From Hymenopellis radicata (lineage: Eukaryota; Basidiomycota; Agaricomycetes; Agaricales; Physalacriaceae): 43,503 nt of DNA. A model generated the notes under the pieces. That model did not search any database. It was not told the DNA's origin and was given only the letters and a program-made list of their open reading frames with translations. Position 1 is the first letter of the stretch. Every line of letters begins with the position of its first letter. Location: NCBI GenBank assembly GCA_015501595.1, contig JADNRX010000436.1:1-43503 (forward strand), given 5' to 3'. Shown one piece after another: positions 30,656 through 40,741 of this stretch. The position numbers and the translations under genes were made by a program.

Positions 30656-33651
30656 ATGCAAAATATAGCTTATATTACTTCAAGTTTTTTCTTTACAATG
30701 CTATTTATAACTCTTATATTGTTAAATTATTTTCATCAATATAATATTATTTTTAAAATAGAACAGATAGGAGGAGGCCAACTACGTCGTGTGTTACTTA
30801 CAGAAGATATTATTAAAAATAATGGTGATCCCACAAAAATATTTGAATTAATAGATTATATTAATTTAGATATAGAAAAATTAAAATATCAAAATAATAA
30901 ATATCATTATGATTATATTGATATTTCTTTTGAGAATTTACTAGATCATTTAACAGTACCATGGCTTTTAAAGATTTCACATTTACATCAGATTGAGTGG
31001 CCATATACAGCAACAACTAAAAAGGCCAAAATCGATACAATGTTAACACATATATGTACTAGAAAATGTGGCAATTTTGTTATTGTTGTAAAATTAACAG
31101 AGCAACGTGATATAAAAAAATCGTGAAAAGCAAAACAAAGATATAAAAATAAGAGCATATTTAATGTTCAACGAATTTTCGACACATAATCAGAAGGGCC
31201 AATTACGAAATTATAAATATATTGAAAGTCAAAATGCTGATGCTAATCTTTCCTGGAAAGCCTATTACTGATAAACAGATTCGTTCAACTATACGAAATA
31301 TGTATGCTGATATGCTGCCTTCAGAAATAGAAGAGGCAGGTGTGCATGTTGTGCTCAATTATGTTTAAAAACTAAAATGAGTCCTATTCAGAAATATAAA
31401 AAATTATTTAGATATTTTAGATGTTGATGGTGTACTAGAAAGTATCGAGAATCATCTAAAGATCCATTAGAGTCAATAAAAGGTCCCGTTTTAGTACAAA
31501 TTGTGACTTAATATGTAATGCATGCGTGCACAACTTCGTATTGGAAAAGTGCCTAATAATGCATTAGCTCAGGTTTGTGGCTAGGAGAAGTACCTGACGT
31601 TTTGAAGAACTTGAATTATCTAGAACAGATTCTTGTATCACGTTTACGACATAATACTAATTTTATTAAAGTCAATGCAACCAGCTATCGTAAGATGGTG
31701 GCCCATTGTGTATCATGGGAGAATCCAATGCCTCAATTATATCAAGCACTACCTCCCTCACGTGAAGAATTACAAGATCTTCTAGTAGTTTTTTTTGTTG
31801 GTCCTCGTAAACCTGATATTACAGACTTCGTAAAGTTGCCTTTAATCGTCCGTCACGATGTTGTAATGAAGGCTTTGGATTTTTTAGTTAATAATCATCC
31901 TGGTTATTTTGATTGTGAAATATCACAGAAAAATTTAGAAACCTATAAGGAAGATGAAATAATGTATTAATACTGTATGGGTCGCTAAAGATGCAGGAAC
32001 TACAACAACTGTTGATCCTAGTCAACATGAGGGTCGCGAACAAGAAGAGGAAAGACAAAATTGGGAATATGGCACACAAAAAATTTATACAGATGCAGAA
32101 AGATGCCCATTTGTTATGTCAGGCCTTATGGGAAAAGAGTATGATGATATGACGTTTGAGCAGCGTAAAAGTGCAGCATTCGAATGGTTTAATAATAATC
32201 AAGCTGTATTAGCAGTAGGTCATCAAGCGGAGCCTTATTCATTAAAAGACCCTGACATCTATTCATTAATGTTTCCCTGGTTATTTCCTTACGGAACAGG
32301 AATGTTAAATAGTACACATTTAAAATGGTCAAAACATGTAAAGTGATTACTTATGTATCACGATAAACGTTTTCAAAAGGATCCCAACTTTCCATTCGCC
32401 GTATTCAGTCATCATCTTATGAAACAAACATCTTCAGCTGGCTTTTCTACTTACTGAAAAGCCTAAATTCGATGAGATTAGTAAACGTCTTCTAAATATT
32501 AATCCTAAAGTAATTCAACGTATGAGTGATACTTTAAGAACAGAAGGAACATTTAAGCCTATAACATCAGAAGAAAAAGATGCATATCAAATTATTCGTG
32601 ATTTAGATTTAATTGCTGGAAAAGTTGACGGTTCACTTACAGGAAAAAAATATGCACGAAATGAATTATGGTCTCTAATGATGTCTGAAGGTGCACCAAC
32701 CTGGTATGTAACATTAACTCCTTCTGACTTCAATCATCCTCTTTGTTTTTATTGGGCTACTGAGGAATAAAATATGAATTAGAATTTAACTTAACAAAAG
32801 ATGCTAGAAAAGCACTTGTGCTCGATAACCCTGTGGCAGGCGCTCGTTTTTTTAATTTTATGGTTGAAATGTTTATAAAACATATTTAGGAGTTGATGGT
32901 CCTCCTGATAGTGGTGTATTTGGTGATGTCTCATATTACTATGCTAATAATGAAGAGCAAGGCCGTAAAACAATTCATACACATGCTATGCTTTGGATCA
33001 AGTCAGCAAAGTCACCACAGGAAGTTAAGGAAAGATTAATTGCGAAGGACTCTAAATTTCAAGAAGAACTTATTGCTTATTTAGAATCAGTACATCAAGG
33101 TCATCTGATGGATGAAGCTAACTTACCTGAAAACTAAAAAGAAATTGATGAACTTAATAAAACTCCAGGCTTTGAGCATCCTTTACATCGTAATTTCGAT
33201 CCACCTCCTGAGGAATGTGAAGCTCATGAAGATTACAGAGGATAACTGTGATGATTGTAAAGGAATATCAGTTTGGACAAAATATTATCGTAAAACAGTA
33301 AATTGGGTATGTGCTCTCTTAAATTATCACAAATGCTATCCTGATTATGATAAAAATGGAAAATTGAAAAAAAGTAAAGATGGTAAAGGATGTCGAGAAA
33401 ATAAATATAAGCAATGTAAAGCGCATATGCCCAGAGACTTATTTAAAATTACAATCGTAACAGACGATGGATATATACACTTGAAACATGATGAAGAATA
33501 TATGAATAATATTTCTCCTCCTTTGACTTTTTGTTTTGGGGCGAATACAGACGTTACTTCACTCAAATCAGGCACTGCTGTCAAAGCTGTAATTATGTAT
33601 GTTTCAGAATATATTGTAAAACCAATGTTGAAAACATATGTTATTTTTTGA
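30656..33651 (+). pseudogene. Helitron Rep (HUH) region, split over several frames
   Basis: Successive pieces lie at 30656-31126, 31575-31970, 32116-32346, 32522-32770, about 32780-33130 and 33112-33651. The second is DUF6570-like (GLWLGEVPDVLKNLNYLEQILVSR). The third has LKDPDIYSLMFPWLFPYG and the fourth APTWYVTLTPSDFNHPL, both standard in Helitron helicase-like N domains. The HUH motif is present as TIHTHAML, with CAT-ACA-CAT at 32976-32984. Downstream is a Cys-rich patch ending CKAHMPRD. The two catalytic tyrosines appear as YVSEY (Tyr codons at 33598 and 33610), spaced four residues apart as in Helitron Rep. These residues nick and rejoin DNA. The catalytic residues survive, but frame changes and stops separate the pieces. 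The last break falls in a run of six T at about 33646. Confidence 0.75.
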
Positions 33652-36600
33652 TGTTATTAAGTCTATCTTTTCCTCAAATAGTGAGATTTTATCTGGTACA
33701 TTATCAGATACAGAAAAAGCAAGACGATTATTAGTTAAAATTGTTAATAAATTATCTGCTAAAATGGAAATTGGAGCCCCTTTTATTATGTCATACTTGT
33801 TGGGATTTCCTGATCACTATACTAATGCACGCTTCTCTCTTTTTTATTGGGGATCTTATGTTGCAAATGTGCGTTTAGATTTAGATCCTACAAATGCTAC
33901 TGAAGGAAAAGGAGCTAAGGTTATTTTGAGAAAGGTAAAAGGACGAATTGTAGCACGATCACTAGTTGACGATTATAAGTTTCGCCCTGTTGAGATGGAA
34001 CACATGACATTATATGATTTTAAACGACGATGTGTTATTAAAAATATTAAGAAGAAATCGAAAAAGAATAAAGCTGAAGATGATACTGATGAAGAAGAAG
34101 ACTCTATTGAAACTGACGATGAAGAAATTAATAATAGTGATTCTGAGTCTGAAACATCTGAAGAAGAAGATTCTGATACTGAAACATCTTCAGAAAATAT
34201 CTCACAAAATAATAATATGTTAAAGCCTGGAATTTATAGATTTCATAAGGATCATGAACTATATAATACACATCATATTAACTATTTACCTGAAGATAAA
34301 GCTTTAATTCCAAATTTTTTAGGAGGGCCCTTACCACGTCAAGATGCTGGAGACTATGAATATTACTGTTGTGTTATGCTAGTTTTCTTTAAACCTTGGC
34401 GTAAAGGTCATGATATTAAGACTGAAGATCAAGCATGGTCTCAGTGTTTCACAACATATGAATTTACAGATCGACAAAAACAAGTAATGCAGAATTTTCA
34501 TCTACGTTATGAATGTGCCGACGCTCGTGATGATTATCGTGCTCAATTAAAAAAGAAAAAAATTATTGATCCTGAATGGAATGAGTTAGATGAGTATATA
34601 ACACATTTAGAATATGCTGAAAACTTACAAGAAATGGAAGGACTTGATTTATCAATTAATGATCTTATCGAGAGTGATTTACTTCAAATAGGTGTTAGTG
34701 ATAAATATTTAGCACAATTAAAAGATAGTCAATATATTCAATTATTAACAGAGTCTACTCGATGGAATCAAGCAGTGAATAATGCAAATCATAATCTAAA
34801 TCTCAGTCCTGAATTACTTGCAAGCCATCCTGAAAAAGAAGAAACCTGGAGTCAAGCATTAAATTTAGCTAATGAAGCTTTAAGTGAAAAGCGAAAAGAG
34901 ATGAAGCAAAGTAATACTGAAAATACCTCATTTACTAAAACTAATAATATAATTCAGAGTTCTAATAAAATCCTTATAACTAAAAAATCAGAATTAGAAG
35001 TTTCTAAAAAAACAGAATATCTACAGAAAATTAAAAATGATTTTGAAACTGAAATTATTCAAAGATTTACATTAAATACTGAACAAGAGCGAGCCTTTCG
35101 GATTATTGTTAATCATGATACTAATCCTTTTGCTGGCCAACTTTTAATGTATATAGGTGGAATGGGTGGATCAGGAAAGTCACGTGTATTAGAAGCATTA
35201 ACTTGCTACTTTACTGAAAAAGAAGAACGATATAAATTATTAATTGTTGCACCTACTGGCACTGCAGCTGTTAATGTAGGTGGCTCAACCTATCATTCAG
35301 TACTCAAAATTAGTACTTTTTTTGATACAGACCAAATTACTATTGAGCTTCTATCACAGATCAACTCAAATATTTTAGGAGCTAAATATATTTTTATAGA
35401 TGAAATCTCAATGGTTGGATGTGGTGCCCTCTATAGAATTAGTGTTCGATTAGCAACTGCATTAGGCAAGCCTGATATTCCCTTTGGAGGACTTAACATA
35501 ATAACTGCTGGTGATTTTGGACAACTACGACCTGTATTTGATCGTTCATTATTCCAAAGTTTTAAAGGTGATAATGAAGGTGACTATACTGAGCAAGAAA
35601 TGGCTATAGGAAAGGCATTATGGCACCAGTTCACCACTGTTGTAATTCTTCGTTCAACTCAGCGTATTCAAATAACAGGTCCACGTGATAAAGCTTTACT
35701 TACAGCATTAATAAATATGAGATATAAGTCTTGCACTGTAGAGGATATCATCTTTCTGCGATCTTTAGAAGAGAAATCTATTCTAGCTAATCGTTCAATT
35801 ACACAGCCACAATTCCGTTCAGTTCCTATTATTACCTATAAGAATGTCCATCGTGATGAATTTAATCGTATCGGAGCTCTTCGATTTGCTGCAGAAACTA
35901 ATCAAAAGTTAGTAGAATTCTTTTCTGAGGATCAACCAATAAGTTTTGAAGATATTAAGACAACGAAAAAGCGCAAAAAAGTTAGACATCGTACAACTGA
36001 AATTTCTGATAAATTACAAAAGGCAATTTGGGCACAAACATGCTCTACAACTGGTCGATCACCTGGTAAGCTAAGTTTGTGCATTGGAATGCCTGTAGTA
36101 ATCCGAAGAAATATTGCAACAGATCTAAGCGTAACAAAAAGTCAACAAGGTCGTGTTCACTCTTGGCATGAAACAATTGGTTCACGAGGACAAAAAATGA
36201 TAAAAACTTTATTTGTTGAATTAATAGACCCACCCGTTAAGCCAAATATTGAGGGTCTTCCCGAAAATATTGTTCCTATCACCTGTGAACCTGCTGAAAA
36301 CATTAAGGTTCTCTTACCTAATGGTACTGAAATGAGTATTAAACGTAAGCAAGCCTATGTTGATTTAAATTTTGCAATCACTATACATACTGCACAAGGA
36401 AAAACTTTAGGGATTAATGTTGTACATCTAAAAGAAGTTCATGATCATTTAGGTATTTATACAGCATTATCACGAGGTCGAACAGCAGATGGAACATTGA
36501 TTCTAGATACTTGGCAAACAACTAAAGTAACTGGCGGTTTCCCAAAATCATCTAACTTACTTAAAGAATTTCGTGAATTAGAAATCTTAAATGATATTAA

Positions 36601-37753
36601 TAATAAAATATATCATGATAAGAATGGCATCTTTTTAACTATTAAAGGAGCTACACGCTATGAGTTAATGGAGATATATCGTAAAAAGTTTAAAATAATT
36701 ACTGCACCTAAAGATATACATTTTGCATTATATTGGAAAGGCGATTATACAACTAAGATTGCATATCCTACAGAAAAATGGACAATAGTACCGAAACCTG
36801 AAGTAGATCCTGAGACTAAACAGAAAAGGTCTCAGAATAAAAGAAAGAAAAAACAATCAACTACAAAGACTAATGTTAAAAAACAGAAAAATACTTTAAT
36901 TAATATAGCAAAATTACCTAAACAGCACACTATAGATCATGAACAGTCAAGAGATTTAATAAGAAATCCATGTGGACCCCGTTGGAGGAATAATAGCTGT
37001 GCATTTGATTCAGTAATCTTCATAGTAGCAAATATTGCTAAAGAAAATCTTGTATATTTTCAAACATTTTTTACAAATAGCTCTAATAATAAGTTCTCTC
37101 ATATTGCAGATGTTGTTCAAGATACAGGTTTCAATATTTCAGAATTAGAAAGAATTCGTACTATAATTCAACAAAGATATACAGAAACAATTCGCCCTGA
37201 TTATCATCCTGGAGGTGTCGCAGGCGTATTCAGCATCTGGAGAATGATATCATATAATAATCCTATGCAAATTACATCGCAATGCCGATATGTTCAAAGA
37301 AACGATTTGAAAGACAAGCCTTACTTTTACTTAGCACATGATGCACAAAGTATACAACAACGCATTAATGAGCATTTTTTAATATCATATCGGTGTGATT
37401 GTGGCTGTCGTGAAAATAAAACTTCTGTTATTACATTAAATGAAACTATTGAGTTTCTCGTATTTGAGACAGGAAACTCTCCTAATCTTAATTTTGAATA
37501 TGAGGTAACTGCTGAAACTCATGTTGCTAATTTACGTTATAGACTAAAAGGAATAATTTATTTTATTGAACCAAGAATATCAGGAGGTATAGGTCACTTT
37601 ATCGCTCGTTATATTGATTCAAATAGATTTATTTGGGTATATGATGGTATTCTCAATGCCATGGCTGTCCGAGACGGAACTTTGACAGAAAATAGAGATT
37701 TATCAATATTGAGAGGAGCCCAACACAGCGTCGCAATTTATGGAAAAATTTAA
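33638..37753 (+). CDS. Helitron Pif1-type helicase fused to a ubiquitin-protease-like domain
   Basis: One intact 1371-codon frame. Residues about 1-110 complete the Rep region (PFIMSYLLGFPDHYTN). An Asp/Glu/Ser-rich stretch (about 140-190) follows. The helicase has Walker A GGMGGSGKS (about 507-515), Walker B FIDEISMVG (Asp about 588), a GDFGQLRPV motif, HTAQGKT (about 917) and ALSRGR (about 945), all typical of the Pif1/RecD2 type that unwinds DNA during rolling-circle transposition. A Lys-rich linker leads to a C-terminal domain with WRNNSCAFDSV (Cys about 1121) and GHFIARYIDSNRFIWVYDG (His about 1320). These resemble the Cys and His boxes of ubiquitin-specific peptidases. The upstream Rep sequence would join by losing one T near 33646. 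The Met at 33638 is therefore probably not the true start. Confidence 0.9.
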   Translation: MLFFDVIKSIFSSNSEILSGTLSDTEKARRLLVKIVNKLSAKMEIGAPFIMSYLLGFPDHYTNARFSLFYWGSYVANVRLDLDPTNATEGKGAKVILRKVKGRIVARSLVDDYKFRPVEMEHMTLYDFKRRCVIKNIKKKSKKNKAEDDTDEEEDSIETDDEEINNSDSESETSEEEDSDTETSSENISQNNNMLKPGIYRFHKDHELYNTHHINYLPEDKALIPNFLGGPLPRQDAGDYEYYCCVMLVFFKPWRKGHDIKTEDQAWSQCFTTYEFTDRQKQVMQNFHLRYECADARDDYRAQLKKKKIIDPEWNELDEYITHLEYAENLQEMEGLDLSINDLIESDLLQIGVSDKYLAQLKDSQYIQLLTESTRWNQAVNNANHNLNLSPELLASHPEKEETWSQALNLANEALSEKRKEMKQSNTENTSFTKTNNIIQSSNKILITKKSELEVSKKTEYLQKIKNDFETEIIQRFTLNTEQERAFRIIVNHDTNPFAGQLLMYIGGMGGSGKSRVLEALTCYFTEKEERYKLLIVAPTGTAAVNVGGSTYHSVLKISTFFDTDQITIELLSQINSNILGAKYIFIDEISMVGCGALYRISVRLATALGKPDIPFGGLNIITAGDFGQLRPVFDRSLFQSFKGDNEGDYTEQEMAIGKALWHQFTTVVILRSTQRIQITGPRDKALLTALINMRYKSCTVEDIIFLRSLEEKSILANRSITQPQFRSVPIITYKNVHRDEFNRIGALRFAAETNQKLVEFFSEDQPISFEDIKTTKKRKKVRHRTTEISDKLQKAIWAQTCSTTGRSPGKLSLCIGMPVVIRRNIATDLSVTKSQQGRVHSWHETIGSRGQKMIKTLFVELIDPPVKPNIEGLPENIVPITCEPAENIKVLLPNGTEMSIKRKQAYVDLNFAITIHTAQGKTLGINVVHLKEVHDHLGIYTALSRGRTADGTLILDTWQTTKVTGGFPKSSNLLKEFRELEILNDINNKIYHDKNGIFLTIKGATRYELMEIYRKKFKIITAPKDIHFALYWKGDYTTKIAYPTEKWTIVPKPEVDPETKQKRSQNKRKKKQSTTKTNVKKQKNTLINIAKLPKQHTIDHEQSRDLIRNPCGPRWRNNSCAFDSVIFIVANIAKENLVYFQTFFTNSSNNKFSHIADVVQDTGFNISELERIRTIIQQRYTETIRPDYHPGGVAGVFSIWRMISYNNPMQITSQCRYVQRNDLKDKPYFYLAHDAQSIQQRINEHFLISYRCDCGCRENKTSVITLNETIEFLVFETGNSPNLNFEYEVTAETHVANLRYRLKGIIYFIEPRISGGIGHFIARYIDSNRFIWVYDGILNAMAVRDGTLTENRDLSILRGAQHSVAIYGKI

Positions 37754-37784
37754 AACTGATATTTTTTATATCTTACTCTGGACC

Positions 37785-37804
37785 GAATTGCGCGTGCGCA
37801 ATTC
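37785..37804. repeat. GC-rich hairpin near the Helitron 3' end
   Basis: GAATTGCGC and GCGCAATTC are perfect 9-bp arms around GT. It lies 32 nt after the helicase stop, in the place expected for the Helitron 3' terminal hairpin, and is followed by ACACCCTATAG (37805-37815). Confidence 0.7.
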
Positions 37805-37900
37805 ACACCCTATAGATACTCAAGTTCATCCCAATATCACTCCAGTCGAACGTGCTCTTTATAAATCAACCTGAACTATAATTTCACCTGAGCCTGGTGC

Positions 37901-38213
37901 CCAAGATCCGCAATGACTCGTGCCAGGCACTTAGATCTTGGACGAGATGAGATATGCACGTTGCTGTGGGTTGTGTAGGTTTCGAGTCGGAGCGTGAGTA
38001 TGCCCCAAGCCAACTTGAGTTGGCTTGCACCTGAGGCTAGGTCATCGGGTAACGACTCGGAGTTCCGAGAAATACGTATCCCTTTTCAAACGAACTTGAC
38101 TCGGAAGATTGAATCAATGAATCAAACTACACTGCCAAATGCTTGTCGTTCAACTGAGTTGCTCAGGAGTCAGCAGTTGCCTGTAGGCTGTTCGGCAACT
38201 CGATCGAGTTGCC
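37901..38213. repeat. Cluster of palindromes
   Basis: Perfect inverted pairs are: CCAAGATC/GATCTTGG (37901-37908, 37934-37941); CAAGCCAACT/AGTTGGCTTG around TG (38006-38027); CTCGGA/TCCGAG around GT (38056-38069); CAACT/AGTTG around G (about 38153-38163); and the 20-bp palindrome GGCAACTCGATCGAGTTGCC (38194-38213). CAACT...AGTTG recurs as the core of three of them. Confidence 0.7.
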
Positions 38214-38867
38214 TCGACTTGGCCACCGGTTATCCACCACCAAGCAAACCCTACCGTTTTCCTGATTAGTATCGAACGGCAGTCGTTCCGAAACCTTAGC
38301 AAGGCGACAACAACCTTAGCTGTGGAGGCGTGTATTGGAATCTTGCGAGTTTTCAGACGAGGAGGAGGTCAAGCACACCGTACTAATTCATGTACGTGCT
38401 GTTTAAATACTAAAAACGCGTGTATGTAGAACTACCGAATGTAAGTAGTCGAGACATGTAAGTAAATAATCAATCAATAATCAATCCAGGAGAAAATGTA
38501 CCAGATGTATCAACTAGATAATCAGCAAGATAAACTGTCCATCAAGGAGCAGTGCGAGGGATGATTCGGATGGAGGGGAAACGGGGTGCGTACAGGTGAG
38601 TACGGCTTGATATTCCAATAGCGTGAATGCGTGCGAGCAGGCTGGGGATGAATGAATTCTCGGTGCTTAAATGTCGAGTGTATTATGCACAGGTTTGTGA
38701 GTGATTCTGGGTTCGTTCTCATTTTGCGATGTGTCCATCATGTGTGGCTCTGTGCTTCTTGGACTCAAGTGACAGTGTGTCCCCGCTCTCACCATCGAAC
38801 GACGATGATTCTGCCTCCAGCCGACATCCACGGCTGCTTTGAGGTATGTGGATTCAACCCCAGGGGG
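38214..38867. other. Intergenic region before the DUF6534 gene
   Basis: No coding frame is supported. A short AATCAATC-type simple repeat lies near 38468-38488. The region should include the promoter of the 38913 gene. Confidence 0.4.
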
Positions 38868-38874
38868 TATATAA
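38868..38874 (+). promoter_or_regulatory. TATA box of the DUF6534 gene
   Basis: TATATAA lies 39-45 nt before the ATG at 38913, implying a very short leader. Confidence 0.6.
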
Positions 38875-38912
38875 CAGCCAGAGATCTACTGTTTTCCCGC
38901 CATCCTTCGAAG

Positions 38913-40339
38913 TATGTCCACTGAACATATTTCTCTCACAGTGATTAGACAGGTCCTTGGTCCTTTTCTCATTGGAGTCACTATATACGCTTTTCTTCTA
39001 GGTGTATGCGCCGTACAGTATGTTACCTACTTCACGGCCAGTTTCAAAGACAACAGGATCCTATTGTGCGTCGTTTTGACGTAAACTATTCATGCCATAT
39101 GTTGAAACATCCTCATAGCTACGCGGTCGTCTGGATGGCCATGATAGACGTCCTGCTCACTGTTAACGCTTTCGCTGGCCTCTGGCATTATGTCATCGAG
39201 CACTTTGCGGAAGTAGACGTCTTGAAAGGCACTATTTGGAACTTTGATCTGACGCCACTCTTTACCACTCTGTACGTGCATATTCTTCTTCGAGCGCATT
39301 GAAGATTTAACTGATGCGTAAGGCAGTACCGCGATTCCTGTTCAAACCTTTCTGACGTACCGAATCTGGCGATTTTTGAACAGCCGTATCCTATGTGCAT
39401 TTCTCGCAACTCTCAGTCTTGGCGCTACTGTTCCTGCCTGGATTGTATCGTTCCAAGTCGTGCGGAAATCGGAATTGACTCAGCGTGGGACTGCTGTGAC
39501 AACACTCTATGTCTGGCTCTCGCTTAGCGTAACTTGCGACGCCCTCTTGAGGTAGGCATGCATGTCGTTGTTCTCGGCCTACTTGGCACTGAGCTCCTAG
39601 TAACTCCGTCTAGCGCCATAATGATATTCTATTTGCGGCGTCGGAAAACTGCTTTTAAACGTGAGCATGTTTCAATAGTTTCCACAATGGCTACGTTCTC
39701 ACTGCAGTCAAGACACTAACAGGATAATCTCCCGATACATCCAGTTATCTATTCAATCGGCGCTGCCGGTGACTCTTTGCGCGGTAAGCGCGTAGTAAGC
39801 TCCAGCGAATACCCGCCACTCATTCTCGGGACAGATCGTCATCTTGGTTCTAGCAACAACATCCACGCAGACAAATATCCACTATCCTTTCGCTCTGGGT
39901 CTTAGCCGCTTCTACACGTTAGTACTCCCTACTCTTCTTAGTTCGCAACATATACTGATCGAGCGAAGTATCACATTCTTGACTGTAGGGATACCATTTT
40001 ATGTTGGTCTCGAAGCTGATTTCAGCCATAGACCCTCAATGCTCGACTTGATATCCGGGAGACGGAAAACGCGATTAGCGTGAACTCTGTTGACTTGCAG
40101 GTACGTGAGCCGTCTTTCTTCGTATTCTCCAAACTACACATCACCTCTCCACCGAACAGGTCATCAATAGGCGGGCACGACAGCAAGAAGTCGCCATTGA
40201 AGTCACTCACACCCGGGAAACTCATACAGAAAGTGAATGGCCCCGAATCAACAACAAATCAAGTATGTTGAAGCTGCCGAGAGGTGAGCAGTGTTATAAC
40301 GCAACCGAATATTATGACCCGGCGCTCATCCTCTCATAG
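38913..40339 (+). CDS. DUF6534 seven-helix membrane protein, 8 exons
   Basis: Exons 38913-39065, 39119-39271, 39327-39551, 39614-39660, 39713-39783, 39835-39917, 40079-40100 and 40160-40339 join in phase. Helix 1 (VLGPFLIGVTIYAFLLGVCAVQYVTYF) and helix 2 (YAVVWMAMIDVLLTVNAFAGLWHYVIEHF) are typical of the family. So are the LTAIPVQTFLTYRIWRFL loop and helix, a helix with AVTTLYVWLSLSVTCDALL, the basic LRRRKTAFK loop, and TNRIISRYIQLSIQSALPVTL. After the last helix comes YTVNSVDLQVINRR, matching the family's (Y)xNSxLAxLNxR signature. The tail is polar. The sixth intron (161 nt) is longer than the others. DUF6534 proteins are plasma-membrane-type proteins of unknown function, expanded in mushrooms. 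The gene looks intact. Confidence 0.85.
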
Positions 40340-40741
40340 TTTGATTTTATGTAACTATGTTCGCAGAGGCCTCATCTTATAAAATACTCTGTAGCACCGC
40401 ATATGTAGCTTTGAAGGATTCAGAGGTATCTTGTATTACTACACAGTTGAAGTATACTTGCCCGCACCATGCCCGCACCTTTCGAAGTGTCTCTACATCA
40501 TGGATCATGGCCCTCTTCGGACATCGTGTTCGGGCAGGCAGCGTCGATATGAAAGAGTAAGTTTTAACCTAGGCTCAAGTTCTCATCCATACGAGCCTCG
40601 ACTTCCGAGTCATCCGTCATCTGGTGGCAGTTGGTGCGGGTTTTCGGCGCAATTCTGTACTGCACAGTAAGTAATGCTCCGACACTGGCGACCGCAAGTT
40701 GAACAAAAACGTGGGGAGCCTCAAATGATCCACCGGATCGC
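40340..40741. other. Intergenic region between convergent genes
   Basis: This lies between the DUF6534 stop and the stop of the minus-strand gene. Short frames only. Confidence 0.4.

Larger units (their letters stand above)
30252..37815 (+). mobile_element. Helitron-like rolling-circle transposon, boundaries approximate
   Basis: The plus strand encodes, in order, an N-terminal region, a DUF6570-like region, a Helitron helicase-like (HUH replication initiator) region, a Cys-rich region, a Pif1-type helicase and a ubiquitin-protease-like domain. This order matches fungal Helitron RepHel proteins. From about 30484 to 37760 the DNA is strikingly A/T-rich, against balanced host DNA on both sides, and intron signals are absent. 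A GC-rich hairpin at 37785-37804 is followed by ACACCCTATAG, which resembles the Helitron 3' hairpin plus short tail, but the canonical CTRR end is not clear. No 5' TC end was identified. No convincing target-site duplication was found; true Helitrons make none. The Rep half is split by several frame changes, so this copy is probably non-autonomous unless those are sequence errors. Confidence 0.85.

Noticed and set aside
30484..37760. RIP-type mutation as the cause of A/T richness
   Set aside because: A 1371-codon intact frame with all helicase motifs would not survive heavy C-to-T mutation.
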